DNA of 64,000 nt from Methylobacter sp. Lineage in GTDB: Bacteria; Pseudomonadota; Gammaproteobacteria; Methylococcales; Methylomonadaceae. A program made the translations under genes and the position numbers. Shown here one piece after another: positions 8,791 through 17,850 of this stretch. Under the pieces are notes generated by a model. That model was not told the origin of the DNA. It searched no databases and worked only from the letters and a program-made list of their open reading frames with translations. The stretch is taken from NCBI GenBank assembly GCA_004299305.1, contig SCPZ01000070.1:1-64000 (forward strand), read 5' to 3'. Each line of letters opens with the position of its first letter. The first letter of the stretch is position 1.

Positions 8791-9389
8791 AATGTCCAGG
8801 CACTGGATAAATACCATTGAGGGTTAGTATAAGCAATCGGGCGTAGCGGCAAAGGCAGGGCATCCCGATCCAGCGTTACTTTTATGCCGACAGCATAGCG
8901 CTTTCCCCGCACATACAACGCCTTATCCATCACGGGAAAATCACGTATCGTTGAAATCAAATCAAGCGCCGCAGACAGCGTAGAAAAATTATATGACTCG
9001 CGACTACCCTCATTTCTGACCCGGTACATATTCAACAAGGCATGATATTGAATACGGTAGCGGATACCGGTATTAGTCAGGGTGTTATCCCAAAAATAGT
9101 CACGATGCTGAAAAGTCTTAATGTGTATATCCCAAAACAAAGGCACGCCGTTTTGCAATGCCTCTTTTGCTCGCGCACTGAGCCGGTAATCTATATCCGC
9201 CGCTAACAGGTAACTATCGCCGCGTAACCTTATCTCGGCATTTTTCACATCCACGCCAAAGCCTTCGGCTACGCTCAGGACAGGCCCTTCGACTGAGCTC
9301 AGGACAGGCGTATCGGCATGAATTAAAGCGGGCATCAGCCACAATAAAACAGCGCACAAACAAGCAGGCAAGAAAAAGTTTTTTAGCAA
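8772..9389 (-). CDS. DUF4390 exported protein carrying a repeat insertion
   Basis: 205 aa, starting at TTG 9389, the only start codon after the in-frame stop; no clear ribosome site. A hydrophobic signal peptide ends near HADTP (about residue 27). The body (KNAEIRLRGDSYLLAADIDYRL onward, ending WYLSSAWTLWPL) matches DUF4390, a family that commonly sits directly before ntrY-ntrX, often after rsmB. Here rsmB is 29 kb away, so the cluster is split. Residues 28-43 (PVLSSVEGPVLSVAEG) are the translation of a short tandem repeat inserted at the signal-peptide junction and are not expected in the family. Function unknown, presumably periplasmic. Confidence 0.8.
   Translation of the reverse strand: MLKNFFLPACLCAVLLWLMPALIHADTPVLSSVEGPVLSVAEGFGVDVKNAEIRLRGDSYLLAADIDYRLSARAKEALQNGVPLFWDIHIKTFQHRDYFWDNTLTNTGIRYRIQYHALLNMYRVRNEGSRESYNFSTLSAALDLISTIRDFPVMDKALYVRGKRYAVGIKVTLDRDALPLPLRPIAYTNPQWYLSSAWTLWPLTN
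9261..9310 (-). repeat. Tandem CCTGTCCTGAGC repeat inside the DUF4390 gene
   Basis: Read on the minus strand, CCTGTCCTGAGCTCAGTCG is followed by AGGG and then CCTGTCCTGAGCGTAGCCG. This dimeric motif is a well-known type of dispersed bacterial repeat. It is in frame and adds about 16 residues just after the signal peptide. A related piece (GTTCGTGG...CCTGTCGAAAGGG) lies at 11894-11925. Confidence 0.7.
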
Positions 9390-9569
9390 AAGGAGATCTT
9401 ATTTATCAATAAAGAATGGATGAATTTACCATAAAAGACGCCAAGAAAAGGCATAAAACTATAGATACATGGAGTGCTGATTCCAAAAAATGTCATTTAT
9501 TTTTACCATGAAGAGAGCATGAAGGGCTTGATCAGTAAAAAATCATTGCCAACACCTGGCCTTGTCGCC

Positions 9570-11837
9570 TTAGAACTCTTCCCAATCTTCACCGTAAACC
9601 TGTAGTTGCGGCTGTGGCTTGACAGCTGCTTCGCTTTTTTTCGTCGGCGCCGTACTGCGAGCAATGCGTGTATTTATCGGCGCTTTCATGAGGCTCCCTA
9701 AGTTAGCCGGTGAACTGTGCGAGTTATCGTCTACTTTAAAACGGCCTACCGTGACCGACAGGTTTTGCGCCTGTTCTTCCAATGACTCCGCCGAAGCCGC
9801 CGCTTGTTCTACCAATGCTGCATTCTGTTGGGTGACTTCGTCCATTTGGGTGATGGCTTGATTGACTTGCTCGATACCTGATTTTTGCTCCATTGAGGCG
9901 GCGCTGATTTCAGACATGATGGAGGTTACCTTACGGATGGAACTGAGGATTTCTTCCATGGTTAAACCGGCTTGGGCGACCAGTTTAGAACCCTCTCCCA
10001 CTTTTTCTACGGAATCGCCAATCAGGCCTTTGATTTCCCCTGCGGCAGCAGCTGCCCGTTGCGCCAGGTTGCGCACTTCTACGGCCACCACGGCAAAGCC
10101 TCGACCGTGATCGCCCGCGCGGGCCGCTTCTACTGCGGCGTTGAGGGCAAGTATGTTGGTCTGGAAAGCGATGTCGTCTATTACCGAGATAATGTCTACT
10201 ATTTTGTGAGCCGAGGTATTGATGTCATCCATGGTCGTTACGACTTGCTCTGTCACCGTGACGCCTTTGCCCGCTATGTGGGAGGCGTCAACGGCAAGCT
10301 GGTTGGCATGTTTAGCGTTTTCGGTATTCTGTTGCACGGTAGATGTCAGTTCTTCCATGCTGGCGGCGGTTTGTTCCAAGCTGGCCGCTTGTTGCTCAGT
10401 GCGATACGATAAATCATTGTTGCCTGCGGCGATTTCTTGAGCGGCGGCGTGGATATTGTCGGTGGAATCCTTGATGTCTCCTACCAGGCCTTTGAGGTTT
10501 TCTACAATATTGTTCATGCCGACTATCACTTCGCCGAACATGCCGGGATAGTCTTTGGCTATGGTTTGGGTCAGGTCGCCTTGGGCCAGTGCATTGGCGA
10601 CCCGCAAAACGTCGTTGAAACCGACCTCGCAGGTTTCCATCAGGTGATTGAAGTTAGTCAAAATTCCTTTGAACATAAACTCGAATTTATCGGTATCGCT
10701 ACGCTTGGCGAAATCGCCTTTAGCGCCTGCTTCCGCGAGCATTTTGATTTCGTTATTAACGGCAAGGAAGGTCTGTTTGGCCTTGCTCATAACCTCGGTA
10801 ATCACAATGGTCTCGCCCGGCAGGACATCCATGTCAACGGAAAAGTCGCCTTTGGCATATTGAGTGACGATGCCGAGCAATTTTCTATTGATTGCAATGC
10901 GCGATTGAATCAATTCATTAACTTCATGAGCCATCTTGGCATAGGTGCCGGAGAATTTTGCAACATCGAGCTGCTCGTTAACCCAGCCTTCGGCATGTTT
11001 TTGCGCCATGAAGTCCAGGCCGGTAACGAAAGCGTTAATCGCATCCTGCATGGTTTTCATCGAGCGCAGTAGATCCCCGATCTCATCTTTTTGATCAATG
11101 TCAATGCTGGAATGCAGTTCTCCAACCGCAATCGCCCCGGCTACCTGCTGGACGGTTTTGAGCGAGCGTAAAATGCTGCGGCTGACCAGGGCTGTCAAGA
11201 CAACGGCCATTGCGATGCTGAATATAAAAATGCCGATCAAGAGGATTTCGTACCCGTATATTGTGTCTTGCGCCTGAGTCTCGTTTTCCAGGTTGCGAGT
11301 ATTGGTAGACCTGACGACCTCATCAATAGCCGCACGATGTTGTTCATAAGCATGGCGCATTTGCACAAGGCTGGCCATTGAGCCGTCACGGTTGCCGGCC
11401 AGGATGCCGGGTAGGAAGCGCTGTTCGGCTTCATGGTAAAAACTTTGTGCCGCTTGGTAAGAGCGCTCAAGTAAGGATGCATGGAGTTCCTGACTCAAAG
11501 ACTGGCTTAACCAGAAATTATGGCGAGATTCGTATTCCGCTTTTAGCGTTTGAAAGCGCGCCGCTAAGGCGTTGATTTCATCGGGGCTGGCGGCTTGAGT
11601 CAATTGCAGCGCCACCAGGTAGGATTCGATGATATATTCAGGCGGCGGCAGCACGTCGGCAATAATATCTTTACCCTGAACAATACTTTGATAAATGGGG
11701 CCATTAACATTAACGGTGTTTATGACCTTGAATGTTGCCAAACCGAACAACGAAAAACCAATGACCAAGGTGCTCACAATGATCGTAAAGCGCATTTTGA
11801 TCGTTAACAGGCCGGAATTTTTCAAGTTATTTAGCAT
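9570..11837 (-). CDS. Methyl-accepting chemotaxis protein
   Basis: 755 aa. N-terminal membrane segment (about 15-37), a helical periplasmic sensor of about 155 residues (four-helix-bundle type), second membrane segment (about 195-218), HAMP (about 220-272), further helical linker repeats, and a long signalling domain with the conserved hairpin (FQTNILALNAAVEAARAG and GRGFAVVAVEVRNLAQR). The C-terminus ends EDWEEF, matching the xWxxF tether that recruits CheR/CheB for adaptation. The ligand is unknown. No che genes are adjacent, so this is an orphan receptor. The gap 9390-9569 shows no gene. Confidence 0.95.
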   Translation of the reverse strand: MLNNLKNSGLLTIKMRFTIIVSTLVIGFSLFGLATFKVINTVNVNGPIYQSIVQGKDIIADVLPPPEYIIESYLVALQLTQAASPDEINALAARFQTLKAEYESRHNFWLSQSLSQELHASLLERSYQAAQSFYHEAEQRFLPGILAGNRDGSMASLVQMRHAYEQHRAAIDEVVRSTNTRNLENETQAQDTIYGYEILLIGIFIFSIAMAVVLTALVSRSILRSLKTVQQVAGAIAVGELHSSIDIDQKDEIGDLLRSMKTMQDAINAFVTGLDFMAQKHAEGWVNEQLDVAKFSGTYAKMAHEVNELIQSRIAINRKLLGIVTQYAKGDFSVDMDVLPGETIVITEVMSKAKQTFLAVNNEIKMLAEAGAKGDFAKRSDTDKFEFMFKGILTNFNHLMETCEVGFNDVLRVANALAQGDLTQTIAKDYPGMFGEVIVGMNNIVENLKGLVGDIKDSTDNIHAAAQEIAAGNNDLSYRTEQQAASLEQTAASMEELTSTVQQNTENAKHANQLAVDASHIAGKGVTVTEQVVTTMDDINTSAHKIVDIISVIDDIAFQTNILALNAAVEAARAGDHGRGFAVVAVEVRNLAQRAAAAAGEIKGLIGDSVEKVGEGSKLVAQAGLTMEEILSSIRKVTSIMSEISAASMEQKSGIEQVNQAITQMDEVTQQNAALVEQAAASAESLEEQAQNLSVTVGRFKVDDNSHSSPANLGSLMKAPINTRIARSTAPTKKSEAAVKPQPQLQVYGEDWEEF

Positions 11838-11893
11838 GATGTATTTCCTTCTTGGGTTTCCCCGTTTAAGGCGGGACGGTTTAAGGTTAAGTC

Positions 11894-11925
11894 GTTCGTG
11901 GCAGGCCTGTCGAAAGGGCGAACGG
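11894..11925. repeat. GTTCGTGG...GGGCGAAC dispersed inverted repeat
   Basis: A short imperfect inverted repeat (GTTCGtGGCAGGCCTGTCGA then AAGGGCGAAC). It resembles widespread repeats around CCTGTCGAA and is related to the unit inside the DUF4390 gene. It lies about 60 bp upstream of the chemoreceptor start. Confidence 0.45.
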
Positions 11926-11955
11926 ATGGCGTTTGGGCCGCCAACTTAAACTGGA

Positions 11956-11988
11956 ACAGATAACATCCCTTTGAGGAATGTTATCTGT
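11956..11988. repeat. 33-bp palindromic repeat C, copy 1
   Basis: ACAGATAACATCCCTT, then a centre and imperfect right arm ending ATGTTATCTGT. Same sequence and length as the copies at 38188, 41193 and 42047. It lies between the EAL gene and the chemoreceptor gene. Its flank (CCAACTTAAA on the left, i.e. TTTAAGTTGG on the other strand) is shared with the copies at 38188 and 62152, so the repeated unit is longer than the palindrome. Confidence 0.85.
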
Positions 11989-12114
11989 AATTCAAATTGG
12001 GAGGCCTTGTAAGGTGTTCTGCTAAGCGGAAAGATTGTTAGCTGTGACTGTCGAACGTTAATCGATTCGAGTGGGTTTGCCGAGTAATGCATTGATTAGC
12101 TCGACTGCCTGGAT

Positions 12115-13389
12115 TTATATCCACTCGGCGGCAATGTCGATTAATAAAATACGCTGATCGTCGAGTCTAAGCGACAGGGTTTTGCACAGCCTATCGGTGT
12201 TGAAATCGCGATAACGCTCGGAAGTTACAATACGATAGCTGTCTTTTGCCGATTCAAGCGACAGTAATTGATAAAAATAAGGTCGCCATGCCCAGTTAAA
12301 GCCGAGTTGCTCGGCGTCTTCGAACCATTTGCCCTCGGCAAAATTAAAATTGGATGAGATTTGATCGCCTTCGTTATTGCACAAATAAAACCGCAATACG
12401 CCACTACCTTCAAACGGGGATGCCGATAAAGTGTCGATATTAAACTCGGTGTCCAGGGCTTTTTTCAGCAGCTCGATCAAACCCTTGATGTTGGCGATAA
12501 ATTGTATTTTGTGGGCTTCTTTGGCTAAGGTTTTGGTCAGGAAGGTCTTTCTTAACGAACTGATCTGCTGCTGATAATGCTTAGGGTCCTTAAAATCTGC
12601 GGTGGCCGGCGAAAACAGGTAGCCCTGCATAAACTGGGCGCCGCAGCTTAAACCGAAATGGAAGTCTTCAACGGTTTCCACGCCTTCGCAAACGATACGA
12701 CAACCGGTGCGTTTCGCTAGGCGCGACAGCAAATGCACTATATCGCTGGCAATTCCGCCTTTAGCCGCGCTTTGAAATAATTGCATGTCCAGTTTGATGA
12801 TGTCGGGCTGTATCGACATGACGCGTTCCAGCTGGGAAAAACCTGCGCCGAAATCATCAATCGCTATTTTTAAGCCGTGCTGCCGGTACACCTCGGCAAT
12901 TTCAACGAGTTTGTCCAGATCGCCTTTCGATTCGGTTATTTCAATAATAATGCGGCTTCGGTCGATATTAAACTCGTCCAGCATCTGTAGCGTCGGTAAT
13001 GAATTAAAGTCGGCGAGTTGGTCGATCCAGGCGGCGGAGATATTGATGGTTAAGTAGCCGTTATAATTGGATTGACTGAATTGCTCCAGCGCCTGCCTGC
13101 GAACCATTCGGTCCCATGCTATTAATTGTTCGACAGCAATATCGGGAGAACAAAATAACTCGCCTGCCGAAATAACCCGACCGGTTGCGTCGTGTTGCCT
13201 GGCTAATGCCTCATAACCGATGATAGTGCCGCTGGCGGCGCCAACAATAGGTTGAAAATAAGGGAATAGGTTTTTTTGTGATTCCATAGATAGGTGTTGC
13301 CGGGCTGATGTCTCATAACCGATGATAGTGCCGCCGACAGCCCCAACAATAGTCTGAATAGAAGGAAGTGGTTTCTTTGCCGGATTCAT
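12115..13389 (-). CDS. EAL-domain cyclic-di-GMP phosphodiesterase with duplicated N-terminus
   Basis: Taking ATG 13389 (MNPAKK) gives 424 aa; TTG 13407 and ATG 13287 (MESQKN) are alternatives and none has a clear ribosome site. The EAL domain is complete: GYEALARQ, NISAAW, IIIEITES, AIDDFGAGFSQL, IKLDMQLF, VCEGVET and FMQGYLFSP, so it should hydrolyse c-di-GMP to pGpG. A C-terminal domain of about 160 residues is not recognised. The first 34 codons repeat the start of the EAL domain (GAVGGTIIGYETSARQH beside GAASGTIIGYEALARQH), an in-frame tandem duplication. If ATG 13287 is the true start, the duplicate is a non-coding relic. It neighbours the chemoreceptor, which suits a motility role. Confidence 0.88.
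   Translation of the reverse strand: MNPAKKPLPSIQTIVGAVGGTIIGYETSARQHLSMESQKNLFPYFQPIVGAASGTIIGYEALARQHDATGRVISAGELFCSPDIAVEQLIAWDRMVRRQALEQFSQSNYNGYLTINISAAWIDQLADFNSLPTLQMLDEFNIDRSRIIIEITESKGDLDKLVEIAEVYRQHGLKIAIDDFGAGFSQLERVMSIQPDIIKLDMQLFQSAAKGGIASDIVHLLSRLAKRTGCRIVCEGVETVEDFHFGLSCGAQFMQGYLFSPATADFKDPKHYQQQISSLRKTFLTKTLAKEAHKIQFIANIKGLIELLKKALDTEFNIDTLSASPFEGSGVLRFYLCNNEGDQISSNFNFAEGKWFEDAEQLGFNWAWRPYFYQLLSLESAKDSYRIVTSERYRDFNTDRLCKTLSLRLDDQRILLIDIAAEWI
13192..13384 (-). repeat. 102-bp-period tandem duplication at the start of the EAL gene
   Basis: The segments 13192-13282 and 13294-13384 align along their length with a 102-bp offset (both contain GTGTTGCC and TCATAACCGATGATAGTGCC). The offset is a multiple of three, so the frame is kept. 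Scattered differences show it is not recent; in the upstream copy the catalytic EAL has become ETS. Confidence 0.8.
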
Positions 13390-13407
13390 ATGGGTGGTGT
13401 ATTTCAA

Positions 13408-13976
13408 GGAGTTTAGTTATGGAAATAACGTTTTTTTGCCATTTCCTTCAGTCATTGCCGGTTTAGTGTGTAGAAATTATTATCTCTAGTTGATACCCGT
13501 TTTTCTAATTCGAATTAATTTATGCTCAAATGTTAAGTCAGGCAAAAAACACTTTTAGGCGGAAAGTTCGATACCTTTAGCCTGGTTGGACGCCTTGATT
13601 AATAGGGTTGGCTATTGCATCAAAAACGCCAGCATTGCTCCAGGCGGGCTTTTGCAAGATCCAAAGCAAGCGTTATGCCAAACTGATTGCATGGTTTTTT
13701 TATAAAATAAATCAACAAATACAAATGGTTATGGGGTGTTGTTTTTAGCGGTAAAGGATAGGGTTTTTGGATGGCTTGCATTTATTTGGTGCATTTATTA
13801 ACTTGTTTTGCACCATAATGGGTCTTGTGTCGTAATGCATACACAGGAAAAATCGTCTACGAAAAGCACGGCAACGCAATTTTCGGCTACTTTTTCGTGT
13901 CTTTCGTGATTTTCGTGGACATGTTTTTCTGCCTAGATTCGGGTTCTTACTGGGATGTACTCTCTCGGAAGCCTCC
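13408..13976. other. Gene-free gap with a TTTCGTG repeat
   Basis: No convincing gene in about 570 bp. At about 13850-13922 the words TTTTTCGTGTCTTTCGTGAT and TTTTCGTGGAC occur beside GAAAAGCACG, a common type of dispersed bacterial repeat. An imperfect GTGCA...TGCAC pair lies at about 13780-13812. No promoter could be called with confidence. Confidence 0.5.
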
Positions 13977-14552
13977 TTATTTAAGGAGTTCCGCCATGGC
14001 GATAACATTTTTCGCCATTTCCCCGATGGCGATATTGCGATCCATCGCCAGTTTTCTGAGGGTATGATAAGCATCGTCTTCGGTAAAACCACGGGTTTTG
14101 ATCAAAATACCTTTTGCCCGGTCTATCGATTTTCGTTCTTCAAGCTTGGATTTTGTTTTTTCCAATTCAATTTTTAGCCGTTGCTGTTCCTTAAATCGTG
14201 CCATCGCGATAGTGATGATGCTGTTAATACGGCCCGCCTCCAGGCCGTTGACCACATAAGCGCTGACGCCGACATTGACGATTTGATTGATGGTGTCGGG
14301 TGCGTCATCCGTTGCAAAAATAATAATCGGAAGCGGATGATCTAAATTAAGGGAATGGATGTATTGAAGATATTTTATCGGGCTGTCTATATTAAAAATA
14401 ACCAGGTCGGCGTTGCTGTTTGCCGCTAAAGATGGAATGCTTGTTTTTGACTTTGCAGTATTTGTGATTGAGTAGCCCTGATCAATCAGTATTTTTTCCA
14501 ATAACTGACCAGCTGTTTCATTTTCGATAAGTAATATATTTAAGGCATTCAT
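13977..14552 (-). CDS. ANTAR-domain antiterminator with an atypical receiver (NasT-like)
   Basis: From ATG 14552 the product is 191 aa: an N-terminal pseudo-receiver (1-120), a coiled-coil linker (about 120-145) and a C-terminal ANTAR RNA-binding domain (KSIDRAKGILIKTRGFTEDDAYHTLRKLAM, about 142-171). ANTAR proteins of the NasT type bind paired hairpins in leader RNAs and prevent termination, typically upstream of nitrate/nitrite assimilation genes. The usual phospho-acceptor aspartate is asparagine (VIFNIDSP) and the acidic pocket reads IENE, so phosphorylation is unlikely. It is divergent from nirBD with about 380 bp between, which points to nirBD as a target. No NasS-like sensor is adjacent. 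Confidence 0.85.
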   Translation of the reverse strand: MNALNILLIENETAGQLLEKILIDQGYSITNTAKSKTSIPSLAANSNADLVIFNIDSPIKYLQYIHSLNLDHPLPIIIFATDDAPDTINQIVNVGVSAYVVNGLEAGRINSIITIAMARFKEQQRLKIELEKTKSKLEERKSIDRAKGILIKTRGFTEDDAYHTLRKLAMDRNIAIGEMAKNVIAMAELLK

Positions 14553-14931
14553 TCTTAAAACAATTAGCACAAACTACGCCATTTACTGAGGTAAGCGCTT
14601 GAATAACCGAACAGCGTAGGCGAGTAGGCGCCGCTGCCAAGTCATTCTGTTATTGATTAATGTCATGCATTGTCCATGAAAGGTCGGCTCTTGCCTAGGG
14701 ATACTTTGTCGTAGGACGCGCCTAAGCGTCTAAGGTGCGAACGTCACGTCTTACTTACATAGATTGCACGGTTAACGAGCATTATTTGTTTTTATGCACC
14801 ACCTTGGCCCATAGAAATGATTGACTTTTAGGGTAATAAATTAACAAGTCATCATAATCATTGGTTTGGTCATTATGGCACAGGCATTGCTCTACAAGCT
14901 CAAACAACAAACATCGCTATCGAGGTTGTAT
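14553..14931 (+). promoter_or_regulatory. Divergent ANTAR / nirB regulatory region
   Basis: This gap separates the ANTAR gene from nirB. Visible elements are a hairpin GACGC-GCCTAA-GCGTC at about 14717-14732 and a weak hairpin (TGC/GCA, CG/CG) followed by TTATTTGTTTTT at about 14764-14793, which could be a terminator. An ANTAR target needs two six-base loops of the form AxxGxx; I could not identify them clearly. A TTGACT at 14822 may be a -35 but no -10 at proper spacing is evident. Confidence 0.35.
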
Positions 14932-17469
14932 ATGAGCGTAAAACAAACAATAGTCGTCATTGGTAATGGCATGGTCGGGCAGCATTTTCTGGCGAACTTG
15001 GTCGAAAGCGCCATGAAAGAGCAGTATGAAATTATTACTTTTTGCGAAGAACCCAGAGCGGCCTATGACCGGGTGCATTTGTCGGCATTTTTCACCGGCA
15101 CGACGGCGCAGGAGCTGTCTTTAGTCGAAGACGGCTTTTTTGAACAGCATGGCATTACCATTCATCTGGGCGATAAAGCCGTAAGCATCGACAGGGCCGC
15201 TAAAACCGTCACCTCGGCAAAAGGCCTAACTATCGCTTACGACAAGCTGGTATTGGCGACCGGTTCTTATCCGTTCGTGCCGCCCGTTCCTGGGCATGAC
15301 CGGGCGCAATGCCTGGTTTACCGCACCATTGAGGATCTTGAAGCGATTGCCGCCGCTGCAAAAACGGGCAAGGTCGGCACCGTGGTCGGCGGCGGTTTGC
15401 TGGGTCTTGAGGCTGCCAAAGCCTTAATGGATTTAGGGCTGGAAACTCATGTGGTCGAATTCGCCCCGCGCTTGATGGCTGTGCAGCTTGATGATGCAGG
15501 CGGCGCGATGCTGAGGCTCAAGATTGAGAATTTGGGCGTTACCGTGCATACAGGCAAGAACACCAGCGTCATCACCGACGGCGAGCAGTGCGTGAATAAA
15601 ATGTGCTTTGCCGACGGCGAAGAGTTGGAAACCGACATCGTGCTGTTTTCGGCCGGGATTCGTCCGCGCGACGATCTTGCTAGGGCTTGCGGCTTGGAAG
15701 TCGGACAGCGCGGCGGCATCGTCATCGATAACCAATGCCGCACCTCCGACGAAAATATTTATGCAATTGGCGAGTGTGCGTTGTGGAACGGTATGATTTA
15801 CGGACTGGTCGCACCTGGTTATACGATGGCGCGCACTGTAGTAGCCGATTTGGCAGGTAATGACGCCAGCTTTACCGGCGCGGACATGAGCACCAAGCTG
15901 AAACTGATGGGCGTCGATGTCGCCAGCATCGGCGACGCCCACGCCAAAACCCAGGGCGCAATGGTGTACAGCTACCAAAATGGCGACAGCGAAATCTATA
16001 AACGCCTGGTCGTCAGCCAGGATAAAAAACAACTGCTCGGCGCGGTGCTGGTCGGCGACGCGTCGGGTTACAGCACTTTATTGCAATATTGCCTGAACGG
16101 TATTGAACTACCGGAGAATCCCGACGCGTTGATACTACCGCATCGCTCCGATGAATCGGTCGGCTTGGGGCCTGATGCGTTGCCGGCTTCGGCGCAAATC
16201 TGTTCCTGTTACGACGTGACCAAAGGCGCGATTTGCTCGGCAATCGAAGGTGGTTGCATGACGATGGGCGCACTGAAAGCCGAAACCAAAGCTGCAACCG
16301 GTTGCGGCGGTTGTTCGGCATTGCTTAAGTCGGTGCTGGATTCGGAATTGTCGAAACAGGGTTTTGAAGTCAATACCGATATTTGCGAGCATTTCGCTTA
16401 TACCCGGCAAGATCTTCACAACCTGATCCGGGTTGAAGAGATTAAAACCTTTGCCGACTTGCTGCACAAACACGGCAAAGGCCAAGGCTGCGAAATCTGC
16501 AAACCGACCGTTGGCAATATCCTCGCTTCACAGTGGAATGAGCACATCCTGGAAAAAGATCATTTAGGCCTACAGGACACCAACGATACCTATTTAGCCA
16601 ACATGCAAAAAGACGGCACTTATTCGGTCGTGCCGCGCATCACCGGCGGCGAAATCAGCCCGGACATGCTGATTGCATTAGGGCAGGTCGGCAAAAAATA
16701 CAAACTGTACACCAAAATTACCGGAGGCCAGCGAGTCGATTTATTCGGTGCGCGGGTCGATCAATTGCCGCATATCTGGAAAGAACTGATAGCTGCCGGT
16801 TTCGAATCTGGCCATGCTTACGGCAAATCCCTGCGCACGGTTAAATCCTGCGTCGGCAGCACTTGGTGCCGTTACGGCGTCGATGACAGCGTCGGTCTGG
16901 CGATAGAATTGGAAAACCGCTACAAAGGTTTGCGCTCGCCGCATAAGATCAAGTTTGCAGTGTCCGGCTGCACCCGCGAATGCGCCGAAGCGCAAGGCAA
17001 GGATGTTGGCGTGATCGCGACCGAAAACGGCTGGAACTTGTATGTCTGCGGCAACGGCGGCATGAAACCCCGCCATGCGGATTTATTCGCGACCGGCTTG
17101 GATAAAGCAACCCTGATCAAATACATTGACCGCTTTTTGAGCTTTTATGTGTACACCGCCGACCGTCTGCAACGCACCTCGGTGTGGATGGAAAACATGG
17201 AAGGCGGACTGGATTACCTGAAATCGGTAGTGATTGAAGACAAGCTGGGGCTCTGCGATCAGCTGGAGCAGCAAATGCAGTATGTGATCGATACCTATCA
17301 ATGCGAATGGAAAACCGCGATTGAAGATGAAGCCAAACTCAAGCGCTTCCGGCATTTCATCAACAGCGACCAGCCGGATGACAATATAGTTTTTGTCGAA
17401 GAACGCGGCCAGATCCGCCCTGCCGATGACAACGAGCGGAAACATTTTAAACTGATGGAGATAGCGTAA
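14932..17469 (+). CDS. nirB: Assimilatory nitrite reductase, large subunit
   Basis: 845 aa from ATG 14932 (MSVKQTIVVIGNGMVGQHF), chosen because GAGG lies 6 nt upstream; an earlier frame start at 14866 has no such site. Reduces nitrite to ammonium with NADH in the cytoplasm. Domains: FAD/NAD-binding Rossmann pair (1-400), BFD-like [2Fe-2S] domain (CSCYDVTKGAICSAI with the later CGGC), then ferredoxin-like halves and the sirohaem/[4Fe-4S] site with SCVGSTWCRYG and SGCTRECAEAQGKD, giving the four cysteine ligands. Full length for the family. nirD starts at the base after its stop codon. Confidence 0.96.
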   Translation: MSVKQTIVVIGNGMVGQHFLANLVESAMKEQYEIITFCEEPRAAYDRVHLSAFFTGTTAQELSLVEDGFFEQHGITIHLGDKAVSIDRAAKTVTSAKGLTIAYDKLVLATGSYPFVPPVPGHDRAQCLVYRTIEDLEAIAAAAKTGKVGTVVGGGLLGLEAAKALMDLGLETHVVEFAPRLMAVQLDDAGGAMLRLKIENLGVTVHTGKNTSVITDGEQCVNKMCFADGEELETDIVLFSAGIRPRDDLARACGLEVGQRGGIVIDNQCRTSDENIYAIGECALWNGMIYGLVAPGYTMARTVVADLAGNDASFTGADMSTKLKLMGVDVASIGDAHAKTQGAMVYSYQNGDSEIYKRLVVSQDKKQLLGAVLVGDASGYSTLLQYCLNGIELPENPDALILPHRSDESVGLGPDALPASAQICSCYDVTKGAICSAIEGGCMTMGALKAETKAATGCGGCSALLKSVLDSELSKQGFEVNTDICEHFAYTRQDLHNLIRVEEIKTFADLLHKHGKGQGCEICKPTVGNILASQWNEHILEKDHLGLQDTNDTYLANMQKDGTYSVVPRITGGEISPDMLIALGQVGKKYKLYTKITGGQRVDLFGARVDQLPHIWKELIAAGFESGHAYGKSLRTVKSCVGSTWCRYGVDDSVGLAIELENRYKGLRSPHKIKFAVSGCTRECAEAQGKDVGVIATENGWNLYVCGNGGMKPRHADLFATGLDKATLIKYIDRFLSFYVYTADRLQRTSVWMENMEGGLDYLKSVVIEDKLGLCDQLEQQMQYVIDTYQCEWKTAIEDEAKLKRFRHFINSDQPDDNIVFVEERGQIRPADDNERKHFKLMEIA

Positions 17470-17850
17470 ATGGCTAAGTGGATAGACGTTTGCAGTATTG
17501 ACGATTTACAGCCGAATTCCGGTGTTTGCGCATTGCTCGAAGGCGAGCAGGTGGCGATTTTCTGGATGCCTGTCTTGAGCGGAGCCAAAGGCCCGGATGC
17601 AAAAATTTATGCGGTCGGTAATTACGACCCGTTCGGCAACGCCAATGTGCTGTCGCGCGGTTTAATCGGCGACATCGGCGGCCAGCCGGTGGTCGCGTCT
17701 CCGCTATATAAACAACACTACAACCTGCAAACCGGCGTTTGCCTGGAAGATGAAACCGTGAAAATCCCCGTTTATGCGATCCGCATTGACAACGGCAGCG
17801 TTCAAGTCGACCTATCATCATTGCCGCAGGACGGAGCACAAGCGTTATGA
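17470..17850 (+). CDS. nirD: Nitrite reductase small subunit
   Basis: 126 aa with the Rieske-like fold of NirD (VCALLEGEQVAIFWM; VASPLYKQHYNLQTGVCLED) but without the Cys-His pairs that would bind a Rieske cluster, which is normal for this subunit. It joins NirB in the NADH-dependent siroheme nitrite reductase. Its ATG directly follows the nirB stop and its own stop overlaps the next start (ATGA at 17847-17850), so the three genes are translationally coupled. Confidence 0.93.
   Translation: MAKWIDVCSIDDLQPNSGVCALLEGEQVAIFWMPVLSGAKGPDAKIYAVGNYDPFGNANVLSRGLIGDIGGQPVVASPLYKQHYNLQTGVCLEDETVKIPVYAIRIDNGSVQVDLSSLPQDGAQAL

Noticed and set aside
9570-11072. Long plus-strand frames opposite the chemoreceptor
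   Set aside because: They mirror the chemoreceptor coding pattern and have no domain of their own.
13745-14092. 115-residue minus-strand frame
   Set aside because: Out-of-frame shadow of the ANTAR gene running into a repeat-bearing gap.
14717-14793. ANTAR target hairpins in the nirB leader
   Set aside because: Loops do not follow the AxxGxx pattern; only kept as a weak regulatory region.
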